From an uncultured Alloprevotella sp. (GTDB taxonomy: Bacteria > Bacteroidota > Bacteroidia > Bacteroidales > Bacteroidaceae), in contig CALUNU010000001.1 in the NCBI GenBank assembly GCA_944322095.1, positions 124,001 to 188,000 on the forward strand: a stretch of 64,000 bases of DNA, given 5' to 3'. The notes below the pieces were generated by a model. That model was not told the origin of the DNA, did no database searches, and saw only the letters and a program-made list of their open reading frames with translations. This document shows, one piece after another, positions 37,554 to 45,600 of this stretch. The translations under genes were made by a program, and so were the position numbers. Each line of letters opens with the position of its first letter. The first letter of the stretch is position 1.

Positions 37554-38111
37554 TTATTTACCGGTCTTTATTTTATAGGCGCAGCGCACCTTGCCTTTCA
37601 GCAGGGCGGCGAGCTTGCCTTTTACCATCTGTTTGCGCAGGGGAGAAATGAGGTCGGTGAAGACGCGTCCCTCCAAATGGTCGCATTCGTGCTGCAAAAC
37701 GCGGGCCAGATAGCCTTCGACCCATTCGTCGTGGCTTTCAAAGTTTTCGTCCTGGTAGCTGATGCGTATGCGCGTGGGGCGGCGCACGGGTTCGTGTATG
37801 CCCGGCAGGCTCAGGCAGCCTTCCTCGATGAGTTCCGTGTGCGAGCTGTCGGTTTCGAGGATGTGCGGGTTGATGTACGCCTTGTTGAAGTCTTTGTATT
37901 CGGGAAAATCGTCTGAGAGCACGTCGAGCGTGACGACGACCAGGCGGATCGAGCGTCCGATCTGCGGAGCGGCCAGCCCCACGCCGTCCGATTTGTACAT
38001 CGTCTCGAACATATCGGCGATGAGCTCCTTTAAGCCGGGGTAATCCTCGGCGATGTCGGTGGCCGTTTTTCTGAGTACGGGCTGTCCGTACGTGTAAATG
38101 GGTAGAACCAT
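37554..38111 (-). CDS. def: Peptide deformylase
   Basis: Removes the N-formyl group from nascent proteins. 185 residues. Three diagnostic motifs: GVGLAAPQIG (motif 1), EGCLSLPG (motif 2, metal-binding Cys) and QHECDHLEG (motif 3, HExxH-type with the two metal-binding His and catalytic Glu). The start at 38111 (MVLPIYTYGQPVLRK) matches the family. Between ruvX and the TPR gene. Confidence 0.98.
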   Translation of the reverse strand: MVLPIYTYGQPVLRKTATDIAEDYPGLKELIADMFETMYKSDGVGLAAPQIGRSIRLVVVTLDVLSDDFPEYKDFNKAYINPHILETDSSHTELIEEGCLSLPGIHEPVRRPTRIRISYQDENFESHDEWVEGYLARVLQHECDHLEGRVFTDLISPLRKQMVKGKLAALLKGKVRCAYKIKTGK

Positions 38112-38145
38112 GGGTTGAAAATCTGTTTGATGTCGGGTGGGAATG

Positions 38146-38574
38146 TTATGGCTGCGGAGCCAGGCGGCGATGCTCCATGTACGATTGCAGGATGATGGTT
38201 GCGCTGATGGTATCCACCAGTGCCTTGTCGCGCCGCTGCTTTTGGCGCAGTCCGCCGTCTATCATGGCGCGGTGGGCCAGCACGGAGGTGAAGCGTTCGT
38301 CGTAGAACACAACCGGCACGTCGGGCATGAGCTTGCGCAGGCGGGCCACAAACTGCCGCACCCGCTGCTGGTTTTCAGAGGCCTGCCCGTTGGTCTGAAC
38401 GGGCAGGCCCACTATGATTTCGTCCACTGCCTCGCGGCCGACGTAGTCTTTCAGAAAATCGGTCAGCTCATGCGTGGCCACCGTCGTCAGGCCGTTGGCA
38501 ATGAGTTGCAGCGGGTCGCTGACGGCTATGCCGGTGCGTTTCCTGCCGTAGTCGATGGCGAGCAGTCGTCCCAT
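38146..38574 (-). CDS. ruvX: RuvX/YqgF family putative Holliday junction resolvase
   Basis: 142 residues. RNase H-like fold: LAIDYGRKRTGIAVSDPLQL (first acidic residue, Asp8), VGLPVQTNGQASENQQ and YDERFTSVLAHRAM (second Glu). The family is implicated in 16S rRNA 5' processing (YqgF) as well as in junction resolution; the sequence does not decide which. 34 bases upstream of def. Confidence 0.95.
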   Translation of the reverse strand: MGRLLAIDYGRKRTGIAVSDPLQLIANGLTTVATHELTDFLKDYVGREAVDEIIVGLPVQTNGQASENQQRVRQFVARLRKLMPDVPVVFYDERFTSVLAHRAMIDGGLRQKQRRDKALVDTISATIILQSYMEHRRLAPQP

Positions 38575-38597
38575 GTCCGGTCGGTCTGGCAGCCGGT

Positions 38598-39872
38598 TTA
38601 TTTAATCATGTCGCACCCCATGTAGGGTTGCAGCGCTTTGGGGATGCGTATGCCTTCGGGCGTCTGGAAGTCTTCGAGCAGGGCGGCAACGATGCGCGGC
38701 AGGGCCAGCGCCGAGCCGTTCAGCGTGTGGCAGAGCTCTATGTGCTTGTTGGCGTCGCGGTAGCGGCAGTGGAGGCGGTTTGCCTGGTAGCTGTCGAAGT
38801 TGGACACGGAGCTCACTTCGAGCCAGCGCTTCTGCGCTTCGCTATATACCTCGAAATCGTAGCACAGGGCGGCCGTAAAGCTGATGTCGCCGCCGCAAAG
38901 ACGCAGAATGCGGTAAGGAAGCTCGAGCTTTACCAGCAAATTTTCCACATGGTCCAGCATCTCCTGGTGCGAAGCCGCCGAATGTTCGGGCGTGTCGATG
39001 CGGACGAGCTCCACCTTGGAGAACTCGTGCAGACGGTTCAGCCCGCGCACGTCTTTGCCGTACGAACCGGCTTCGCGGCGGAAGCACTCGGTGTATGCGC
39101 AGTTCTTGATGGGCAGTTCGCGCTCGTCAAGTATCACATCGCGGTAGATATTCGTCACAGGCACCTCGGCAGTGGGAATTAAATAGAGGTCGTCGAGGTC
39201 ACAATGGTACATCTGTCCCTCTTTGTCGGGCAGCTGCCCCGTTCCATAGCCCGAAGCGGCGTTTACAACTGTCGGGGGCATCACTTCGGTGTAGCCGGCA
39301 GCGCGAGCTTCGTCCAAAAAGAAGTTTATCAGGGCGCGTTGCAGCTTTGCTCCCTGCCCGATGTAGACGGGGAAGCCGGCGCCCGTGATTTTCACGCCGA
39401 GGTCGAAGTCGATGAGGTTGTATTTTTTTGCCAGCTCCCAGTGGGGCAGGGCGTTTTCGGGCAGCACCGTGTCGTGTCCGCCGGTTTTTACCACGAGGTT
39501 GTCCTCGGCACCGTTTCCTTCGGGCACGATGTCGTAGGGCACGTTGGGTATCGTGTAGAGCAGCTGCTTCATTTCCTCGGCAGCGCTGTTCATGGCTTCT
39601 TCCAGGCTCTTGGTCTGTTCCTTGATGGTAGCCACTTGCTGCTTGGTGGCTTCGGCCTCGTCTTTGCGGCCCTCCTTCATCAGGCTGCCGATGGCTTTCG
39701 AGAGCGATTTCACTTCCGAAAGCCGGGCGTCGAGCTCTGCCTGGGCAGCCTTGCGGCGGTCGTTGATGGCAATGACCTTGTCGATGGCCTCTTCGGCACC
39801 GGCGAAATGCTTTTTCTTCAAGCCGTTGACAACGGCTTCCTTGTTATCGGTGATTTGTTTGATGGTAAGCAT
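38598..39872 (-). CDS. serS: Seryl-tRNA synthetase
   Basis: Charges tRNA-Ser. 424 residues. An N-terminal coiled-coil tRNA-binding arm (about 30-100, AAQAELDARLSEVKSLSKAI) precedes the class II core, with motif 2 FRREAGSYGKDVRGLNRLHEF and motif 3 NGSALALPRIVAALLEDFQT near the C terminus. The start at 39872 (MLTIKQITDNKEAVVNGLKK) is standard. First gene of serS-ruvX-def-TPR; -7 box at 39896-39903. Confidence 0.98.
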   Translation of the reverse strand: MLTIKQITDNKEAVVNGLKKKHFAGAEEAIDKVIAINDRRKAAQAELDARLSEVKSLSKAIGSLMKEGRKDEAEATKQQVATIKEQTKSLEEAMNSAAEEMKQLLYTIPNVPYDIVPEGNGAEDNLVVKTGGHDTVLPENALPHWELAKKYNLIDFDLGVKITGAGFPVYIGQGAKLQRALINFFLDEARAAGYTEVMPPTVVNAASGYGTGQLPDKEGQMYHCDLDDLYLIPTAEVPVTNIYRDVILDERELPIKNCAYTECFRREAGSYGKDVRGLNRLHEFSKVELVRIDTPEHSAASHQEMLDHVENLLVKLELPYRILRLCGGDISFTAALCYDFEVYSEAQKRWLEVSSVSNFDSYQANRLHCRYRDANKHIELCHTLNGSALALPRIVAALLEDFQTPEGIRIPKALQPYMGCDMIK

Positions 39873-39895
39873 GTCTGTTCGGTTTTACTTTGGCG

Positions 39896-39903
39896 CAAAA
39901 GTA
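39896..39903 (-). promoter_or_regulatory. -7 box TACTTTTG for the serS operon
   Basis: Perfect TAnnTTTG, leader about 17 nt. Confidence 0.55.
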
Positions 39904-39944
39904 CGGAAAAATGACGGAATAGCCGAACGTTTTCCGGCGAAATG

Positions 39945-40135
39945 AAACGCCGGCGGGCAGCGTCCGTCCGCGAGGGCCGTGGGGCGCGCGCAGCGGGCCG
40001 TTTGCAGCCGGCCCGCTGCCGTTTGCCGCCTTGCCATCGCCGTTTGCCGGCTTGCTGGCTCCGTATGCCGGCAGGAGCGCTGTCAGCCGGCGTGCTGGCG
40101 GCCTTTTTCGTGGCAGGCGGCGGGAGCTTCGGCGG
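39945..40135. repeat. GCCGGC/CCGTTTGCCG-rich intergenic block
   Basis: The 306-base space between serS and the HD gene holds no gene. It contains at least four copies of CCGTTTGC(A/C)GCC-like sequence (for example near 40007, 40018 and 40042), plus several GCCGGC sites. It resembles the blocks at 5226, 25404 and 54180. Confidence 0.6.
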
Positions 40136-40142
40136 AATTTTG

Positions 40143-40150
40143 TAATTTTG
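40143..40150 (+). promoter_or_regulatory. -7 box TAATTTTG for the HD hydrolase gene
   Basis: Perfect TAnnTTTG, leader about 22 nt. Confidence 0.5.
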
Positions 40151-40178
40151 GTGGCTCATAATCCACATTTGCTTTTCC

Positions 40179-41408
40179 ATGAACGACAAGGACATCGTCA
40201 TCAACGACCCCGTCTACGGTTTTACGCTCGTTCCGCGCGGACTGCTGGCGGCCATCGTGGCCCATCCCTATTTTCAGCGCATGGGGCGCATCCGTCAGCT
40301 GGGCATGGCTTCGCTCGTCTATCCCGGAGCGCAGCATACGCGGAAGCAACACTCCATCGGGGCCTATCACCTGATGCGCGGCGCCTTTGAAACGCTGGCC
40401 GGCAAGGGCGTGTTTATCTTCGACGCCGAGCGGGAGGCCGCCGAGGCAGCCATCCTCATGCACGACCTGGGGCACGGGCCCTATTCGCACGTGCTCGAAG
40501 GTGCCTTTGTGCCCGATGCCGCCCACGAGGAGATAACGCTGCTCATGATGCGGCGCATGAACGACGAGATGCACGGAGCGCTCTCGCTGGCCATCAAGGT
40601 GTTTCGCGGCGACTACCCCAAGCGCTTTCTTCACGAGCTGATATGCAGCCAGCTCGACATGGACCGCCTCGATTATCTCTGCCGCGACAGCTTTTACACC
40701 GGCGTGCGCGAGGGCAACATCGGGGCCGAGCGCATCATCAAGATGCTGAACGTCGACGACGACCGCCTGGTGGTCGATGCCAAGGGCATATATTCGGTCG
40801 AAAACTACCTGATGGCGCGCCGGCTCATGTACTGGCAGGTCTATCTGCACAAGACAGCCGTGGCGGCCGAGGAGGTGCTGCGTTCCACCCTGCGCCGCGC
40901 CCGCGAGCTGGCCGGCAGGGGCGTAGAGCTTTTCGGCTCGCCGGCGTTGCGCTTCTTTTTGTATAACCATGTGACCCTTGCCGACCTGGCGGCCGACGCC
41001 GCCGCGCTCGACCGTTACGCCACGCTCGACGACAGCGACATCCTTTGCGCGCTGAAAGTGTGGGCCGGCCACCCCGACCGCGTCCTGGCGGCCTTGGCCG
41101 GGGCTTTCGTGAACCGCCGGCTGTTCAAGGTCGAGGTGTACGACGAGACCGTGCCGCCTGGCCGCATCGAAGAGCTGCGCATGCAGGTGGCCCAGCGCCT
41201 GGGCGTCGGGGCCGCCGAGGCAGCCCACTTCGTAACGACGCGCACGGTGGAAAAGGAAATGTATTCGACGACGGCCGAGGGTATTTGCCTGCTGGGAAAA
41301 GACGGCACGACGCAGGACGTTTCGGCGGCCTCGCACATCGTGACGGGCGAAACGGCGAAACAGGCCGACCGCAAGGTTTATCTGTTCCGCCCGCGCGACA
41401 TTGCCTGA
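40179..41408 (+). CDS. HD-domain phosphohydrolase (dGTPase/SAMHD1-like)
   Basis: 409 residues. N-terminal HD domain: RQLGMASLVYPGAQHTRKQH (His58 as first metal ligand), MHDLGHGPYSHVLEG (HD at 95-96) and QLDMDRLDYLCRDSFYTGV with the last Asp, as in SAMHD1-type proteins. Such enzymes hydrolyse dNTPs or other phosphorylated substrates; the substrate here is unknown. The C-terminal 200 residues are a helical domain typical of the group. The nuclease gene follows 52 bases downstream. Confidence 0.92.
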   Translation: MNDKDIVINDPVYGFTLVPRGLLAAIVAHPYFQRMGRIRQLGMASLVYPGAQHTRKQHSIGAYHLMRGAFETLAGKGVFIFDAEREAAEAAILMHDLGHGPYSHVLEGAFVPDAAHEEITLLMMRRMNDEMHGALSLAIKVFRGDYPKRFLHELICSQLDMDRLDYLCRDSFYTGVREGNIGAERIIKMLNVDDDRLVVDAKGIYSVENYLMARRLMYWQVYLHKTAVAAEEVLRSTLRRARELAGRGVELFGSPALRFFLYNHVTLADLAADAAALDRYATLDDSDILCALKVWAGHPDRVLAALAGAFVNRRLFKVEVYDETVPPGRIEELRMQVAQRLGVGAAEAAHFVTTRTVEKEMYSTTAEGICLLGKDGTTQDVSAASHIVTGETAKQADRKVYLFRPRDIA

Positions 41409-41460
41409 GCCCGGAGCCGCAACCTGCCGGCAGATGCCGGAAATAAAAACATAACGAGCG

Positions 41461-42216
41461 ATGAACAACAGATGGAAAGAGGGCGCCTGCTGCCTGATGG
41501 CGCTTTTGGCTTTTTTACTGCCGCCCACCGCGGCAGCGCAGGGCAAGGCGGGGCTTCCGGCCTCGGAGCGCCACGGCGTGGTTGTGGCCCACACGGGCTA
41601 CACCGTCGACTACAACGTGCAGACGAAGAACCCCAACTGGGTGGCATGGGAGCTGACGGCCCGGCGGAGCAAGGGCGAGGCGCGGCGTTCGTCCTCCTTT
41701 AAGCCCGACCCGGCCGTCGGGGCGCGCTGCGGCCGCACGGGCGACTACACGCGCAGCGGATACGACCGCGGCCACCTCTGCCCGGCGGCCGACAACAAAT
41801 GGGACGCACGGGCCATGAAGGAATCGTTCTACATGAGCAACATATCGCCCCAGCTACCCGGGCTGAACCGCGGCAGCTGGAAAAAACTGGAAGACCGCTG
41901 CCGGCGCTGGGCTGCGGCGGGGGGAACCTATTATATTGTGGCGGGGCCCGTTTTTTCAGACGCTCCGGCCAAACATATCGGCACGGGGCGCGTGGCGGTG
42001 CCCGGAGGCTTTTTCAAGGTGATTTATACAGACGTGGGCGGCAAGCCGCGGGCTGCCGGTTTTCTTTTCGACAACGTGGAGGGAAAGACCGCGGGCGAGC
42101 GCATCGTGACGGTGGATGCCGTGGAACGGCTCACTCGTTACGATTTCTTCCCGGATCTGCCGGATGCGACGGAAAAGAAAGTGGAGGCCACCGTAAATGC
42201 CGCTCTCTGGCGCTGA
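41461..42216 (+). CDS. Secreted DNA/RNA non-specific endonuclease (DRGH type)
   Basis: 251 residues. The signal peptide is MNNRWKEGACCLMALLAFLL then PPTAAAQ. The His-Me (beta-beta-alpha metal) nuclease motif is SGYDRGHLCPAAD with catalytic His105, followed by SFYMSNISPQLPGLNRGSWKK in which the Asn pair (MSNISPQ) binds Mg. VAGPVF and VPGGFFKVIY are also family signatures. Exported, so likely for nutrient scavenging or clearing extracellular DNA. An immunity protein is not seen, consistent with export before activation. Downstream of the HD gene and perhaps co-transcribed. Confidence 0.94.
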   Translation: MNNRWKEGACCLMALLAFLLPPTAAAQGKAGLPASERHGVVVAHTGYTVDYNVQTKNPNWVAWELTARRSKGEARRSSSFKPDPAVGARCGRTGDYTRSGYDRGHLCPAADNKWDARAMKESFYMSNISPQLPGLNRGSWKKLEDRCRRWAAAGGTYYIVAGPVFSDAPAKHIGTGRVAVPGGFFKVIYTDVGGKPRAAGFLFDNVEGKTAGERIVTVDAVERLTRYDFFPDLPDATEKKVEATVNAALWR

Positions 42217-42254
42217 ACAAAAAGCGGTGGCAAGGGCGTTGCGGGGTATATATA

Positions 42255-42317
42255 CAAAAAAATTGATTGTCTCCCGACAACCAATCTTCACTAACCTTAA
42301 ATCTAATACCATGAAAA
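42255..42317 (-). ncRNA. Candidate ~60-nt small RNA with own promoter and terminator
   Basis: On the minus strand TTG-N20-TACTTTTG (42354-42324) is followed about 40 bases later by a stem ATTGGTTGTC / GACAATCAAT (one mismatch; plus coordinates 42276-42285 and 42262-42271) with a four-base loop and a run of seven U (42256-42262). Transcription from about 42317 would give a ~60-nt RNA. There is no minus-strand gene in reach that this terminator could serve. I cannot assign it to a known family. Confidence 0.5.
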
Positions 42318-42323
42318 ACACTG

Positions 42324-42354
42324 CAAAAGTACAGAGCTTTCCACCAGATTGCAA
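42324..42354 (-). promoter_or_regulatory. Promoter TTG-N20-TACTTTTG of the candidate small RNA
   Basis: TTG (42352-42354 on minus) and TACTTTTG (42324-42331 on minus), spacer exactly 20 bases. One of the best-formed promoters in the window, yet it faces no protein gene. Confidence 0.65.
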
Positions 42355-42476
42355 GCGAATGAGCGAAAAAATCAGCCGTGTTAGAATTCTTTTGACTTTT
42401 ACCCCTTGAAATGCAAATCACAGTTTGAAAAAGCCGTCTGAAAAGCCGCTTGAACGGCCTTGTCAAAGTTTTTTCC

Positions 42477-42484
42477 TACTTTTG
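42477..42484 (+). promoter_or_regulatory. -7 box TACTTTTG upstream of tamB
   Basis: Perfect TAnnTTTG, about 138 bases before the tamB ATG at 42622, so the leader would be long (about 130 nt). Confidence 0.5.
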
Positions 42485-42621
42485 CACGTAAGATAAAACG
42501 CGGCCGGTGCCGGGGGCATCCGCCCACCCGGAAAACAGCTGTCGGCCACGCCGGTTGCGGCCTGTGACCGTGCGCCGCTTAAAAGAGAAAACCCATCAGA
42601 CGTCTCAGAAAAATCATACAA

Positions 42622-45600
42622 ATGGCCGTAGGGCTCCTCATCGGGCTCTACCTCCTGCTCTTGTTTGTTTTAAACTTCTCGCCGACGCAGCAGTTTCTGA
42701 CGGACAAGGCCGCGGCATTGCTGTCGGGCCGGCTGGGCACGGAGCTCCGCATCGGCAGGGTCGAGGTGGGGCTTTTCAACCGGGTGACGCTTATAGACGT
42801 CGGCCTGAAAGACCGCTCCGGGCGCGACATGCTGCGGGCCCGTTCGGTTTCGTGCAAGATAGAGCTGCTGCCCCTTTTGCAGAGCCGCGTGTCGCTGCGT
42901 TCCGTCTCGCTGCTCGATGCCGACGTGAGGCTGTACACCCCTACGCGTGGGGCCGAGCCCAATTTCCGCTTCCTGCTGGATGCTTTCCGCTCGAAGGAGC
43001 CGCGACGCAAGTCGGCGCTCAACTTGCGCGTCAACTCGCTCATCATGCGCCGCTGCCGCGTGACGTACGATGTGCTCACGGCTCCGCACACGCCGGGACG
43101 TTTCAACGCCGACCACCTGGCCGTGGCGGGGCTCGACGCCAACGTAAGCCTGAAAAAGCTGACGCCCGACAGCCTGAACCTGCGGGTGCGCAAACTGGCT
43201 TTCGCCGAGCAGAGCGGCATACGGGTGGAGCAGCTCAGGCTGCGCCTGGAAGCCAACCGCCGGCAGGGACGTGTTGCCGATTTCGTCCTGCAAATGCCGG
43301 GCAGCCGCATCGCTCAGTCCGATTGGGCCAGCACATACGATGCCCGCAGCGTGGAGAGCTTCTGGCGCACGCTGAGCACGTCGGGCACGCTGGGCCGCTC
43401 GTACGTTTCGACCGACGACGTAAGCCCCTTCCTGCCGGAGCTGGCGGGGCTGCACCGCAAGGTCTATTTTTCCACGGCTTTCAAAATTGCCCCGTCGCTT
43501 GTAGCGCTGAGCGACGTGGACGTCTATACCGGGCGGGGCGACCTGGCCTTGCGCGCCGACCTGAGGATGAAGAGAACCGATGGTCGCCCCGAGGCGTTGG
43601 AAGCCACGGTGGAAAAGCTGCATGTGGCCGGCAGCCTGCAACAACGCTGCTACGAACTGTTTGTGCGGCGGCCGATGCCGGCACCGCTGCCGGCCGTGGG
43701 CGATGTCGGCTTCGAAGGGCGCCTGGCCTACGAGCGGGCGGGTCGGGGCAGCTTGGCGGGGCAGCTCGATACGGAGCTGGGGAGCCTCATGCTCGACGCC
43801 CGTTTGCGCGGCAGGGAGCTGCGCGCGAGGGCGGCGTCGGAGCGGCTCTTGCTCTCGCCCCTCATCGCGAAGGACGGCGGGCAGGCATGGGCTGCCTTCC
43901 GCATGAAAGCCGTTGCCGACTTGTCAAAAAAGAAGCACCCGGACGTAGAGGTCGATTTGGAGCTGCCACAGTTTTTGATCAAGGGATATACGTATCGCGA
44001 TGTTCGCCTGGGCGGACGCTGGCAAGGCAGCAGGCTTGCGGCCCGGCTCGGCGCGGCCGACCCTAACCTGGCCATGGACGTCTCGGCCGAGGCCCGTCTT
44101 GACGGGAAACGCCTGAGCGCGCTGCAAGCGGCGGGCCACGTGCAGCGGCTGGCGCCGGCAGCGCTGGGGTGGGGCGGAAAGGTGGGCGACGCCGTCCTGT
44201 CAGCCCGTTTTGCAGCCGACGTGACGCACCGGAACGGGGAGGTGCCCTTAGGCGAGCTCAGCATAGACGATTTTGCCATGACGTCGGCGTCGAAAAACTA
44301 CCACTTAGACCATTTGCAGCTGCGTTCGTCCCTCTCGGGAGGGCGCAACCGCCTTTCGCTCTCGGCCGATTTTGCACAAGCCGAACTGGAAGGCCCGCTC
44401 GCGCCCGACGATTTGAAAACGTGTGGCCAGGCGCTACTCGGGAAATGCCTGCCCGGACTGACGGACGTGCCGGCCGGGGAGGTCGAGGGGAAGGAATGGA
44501 AGCTGCGCGCACAATTATATAAGACCGACTTCCTGAACGACGTGCTCGACGTGCCGCTCCACATCGACGGAACGGCCGAGGCCGAGGGCAACCTGCGGGC
44601 CGACGACGGCCGTATGGCTTTGGTGGTGCATGCGCCGGGCATCGGCTATAATAAGACGAAGCTTGACGACGTTCGCTTTTACCTGCGCGGCGAGGGCCGT
44701 GCCTTGTCGTGTCTGGCGCAAGCCAAGAAAGAAGCGGCGGGCGGCACGATGCAGTTTGTGTTTGAGGCCTCGACGGTCGACAGCCTGCTGCAAACGGCGC
44801 TGTCGTGGCGCGACCTGACGCGTGAGCGGTACAGCGGCGAACTGAAAATGCAGACGGCCTGCATAAATTCGCACCAAAAGGAAACCTTCCTGCGCACCGA
44901 CATCGTGCCCACGCAGATAGCCGTCGGCGACTCCGTGTGGGACGTGGCGTCGGGCCGTTTCGACTGGGGCGGACGACGGTTGGCCATCGACAGTTTCCGC
45001 CTGGCGCACGAGGGGCAGGCACTCACGCTTTCCGGCAGGCTGACGGGCGAAGGGAGCGACTCCATCGTGGCACGTTTGCAGCGTATGGACATCGATTATC
45101 TGCTGAGCTTCGTCAACATAGAGCCCGTTCATTTTTCCGGTCTGGCCACGGGCGAGGCTGTGCTCTCGCAGTCGGTTGCCCGGCCGCGCGTCAGAGCCCG
45201 GCTGGCGGTCGACAACTTCCGCTTCAACGGCGGCCTGATGGGCGATGCCGACATAAGCGGCGGCTGGGATATGGAGGAGGGGCGCATTCACCTGAACGCA
45301 GCCATGACGGAGCAGGGTGTTGGTCGTACTTTGGTGGAAGGATACGTTTCGCCGAAGGACAAAAATCTCGATTTGTCGATAACAAGCTTCAACACAAACC
45401 TGCATTTCCTGCGTCGCTACGTGGGAGGCATCTTTGAGGACCTCGCAGGGCGCACTACGGGTACATGCCGCCTGTATGGCCCCTTTAAACAGCTCGATTT
45501 CGTAGGAAAAGAAACGGTGAACATGAGCGTAACGATACCGGCCACGGGCGTCGACTATACCGTCTCGGGAGGCTCGCTCGACATTACGCCCGGCAGCTTC

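Larger units (their letters stand above)
42217..42621. other. 405-base gene-free space between nuclease gene and tamB
   Basis: Contains the candidate small RNA on the minus strand (42255-42317) with its promoter, the tamB -7 box and a 32-codon plus-strand frame at 42311-42409 (MKNTAKVQSFPPDCKRM...). That frame begins in a good-looking context (AACCTTAAATCTAATACC ATG) but has no promoter box on plus and no homology. The base composition is AT-richer than the flanks. Confidence 0.5.

Noticed and set aside
42311-42409. 32-codon plus-strand frame starting MKNTAKVQ
   Set aside because: No promoter box on the plus strand, no homology, and it overlaps the better-supported minus-strand RNA. The AACCTTAAATCTAATACC context was noted but is not enough.
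42131-42466. Minus-strand frame of 111 codons across the candidate small RNA
   Set aside because: Arg/His/Phe-rich shadow with no domain; runs into the nuclease gene antisense.
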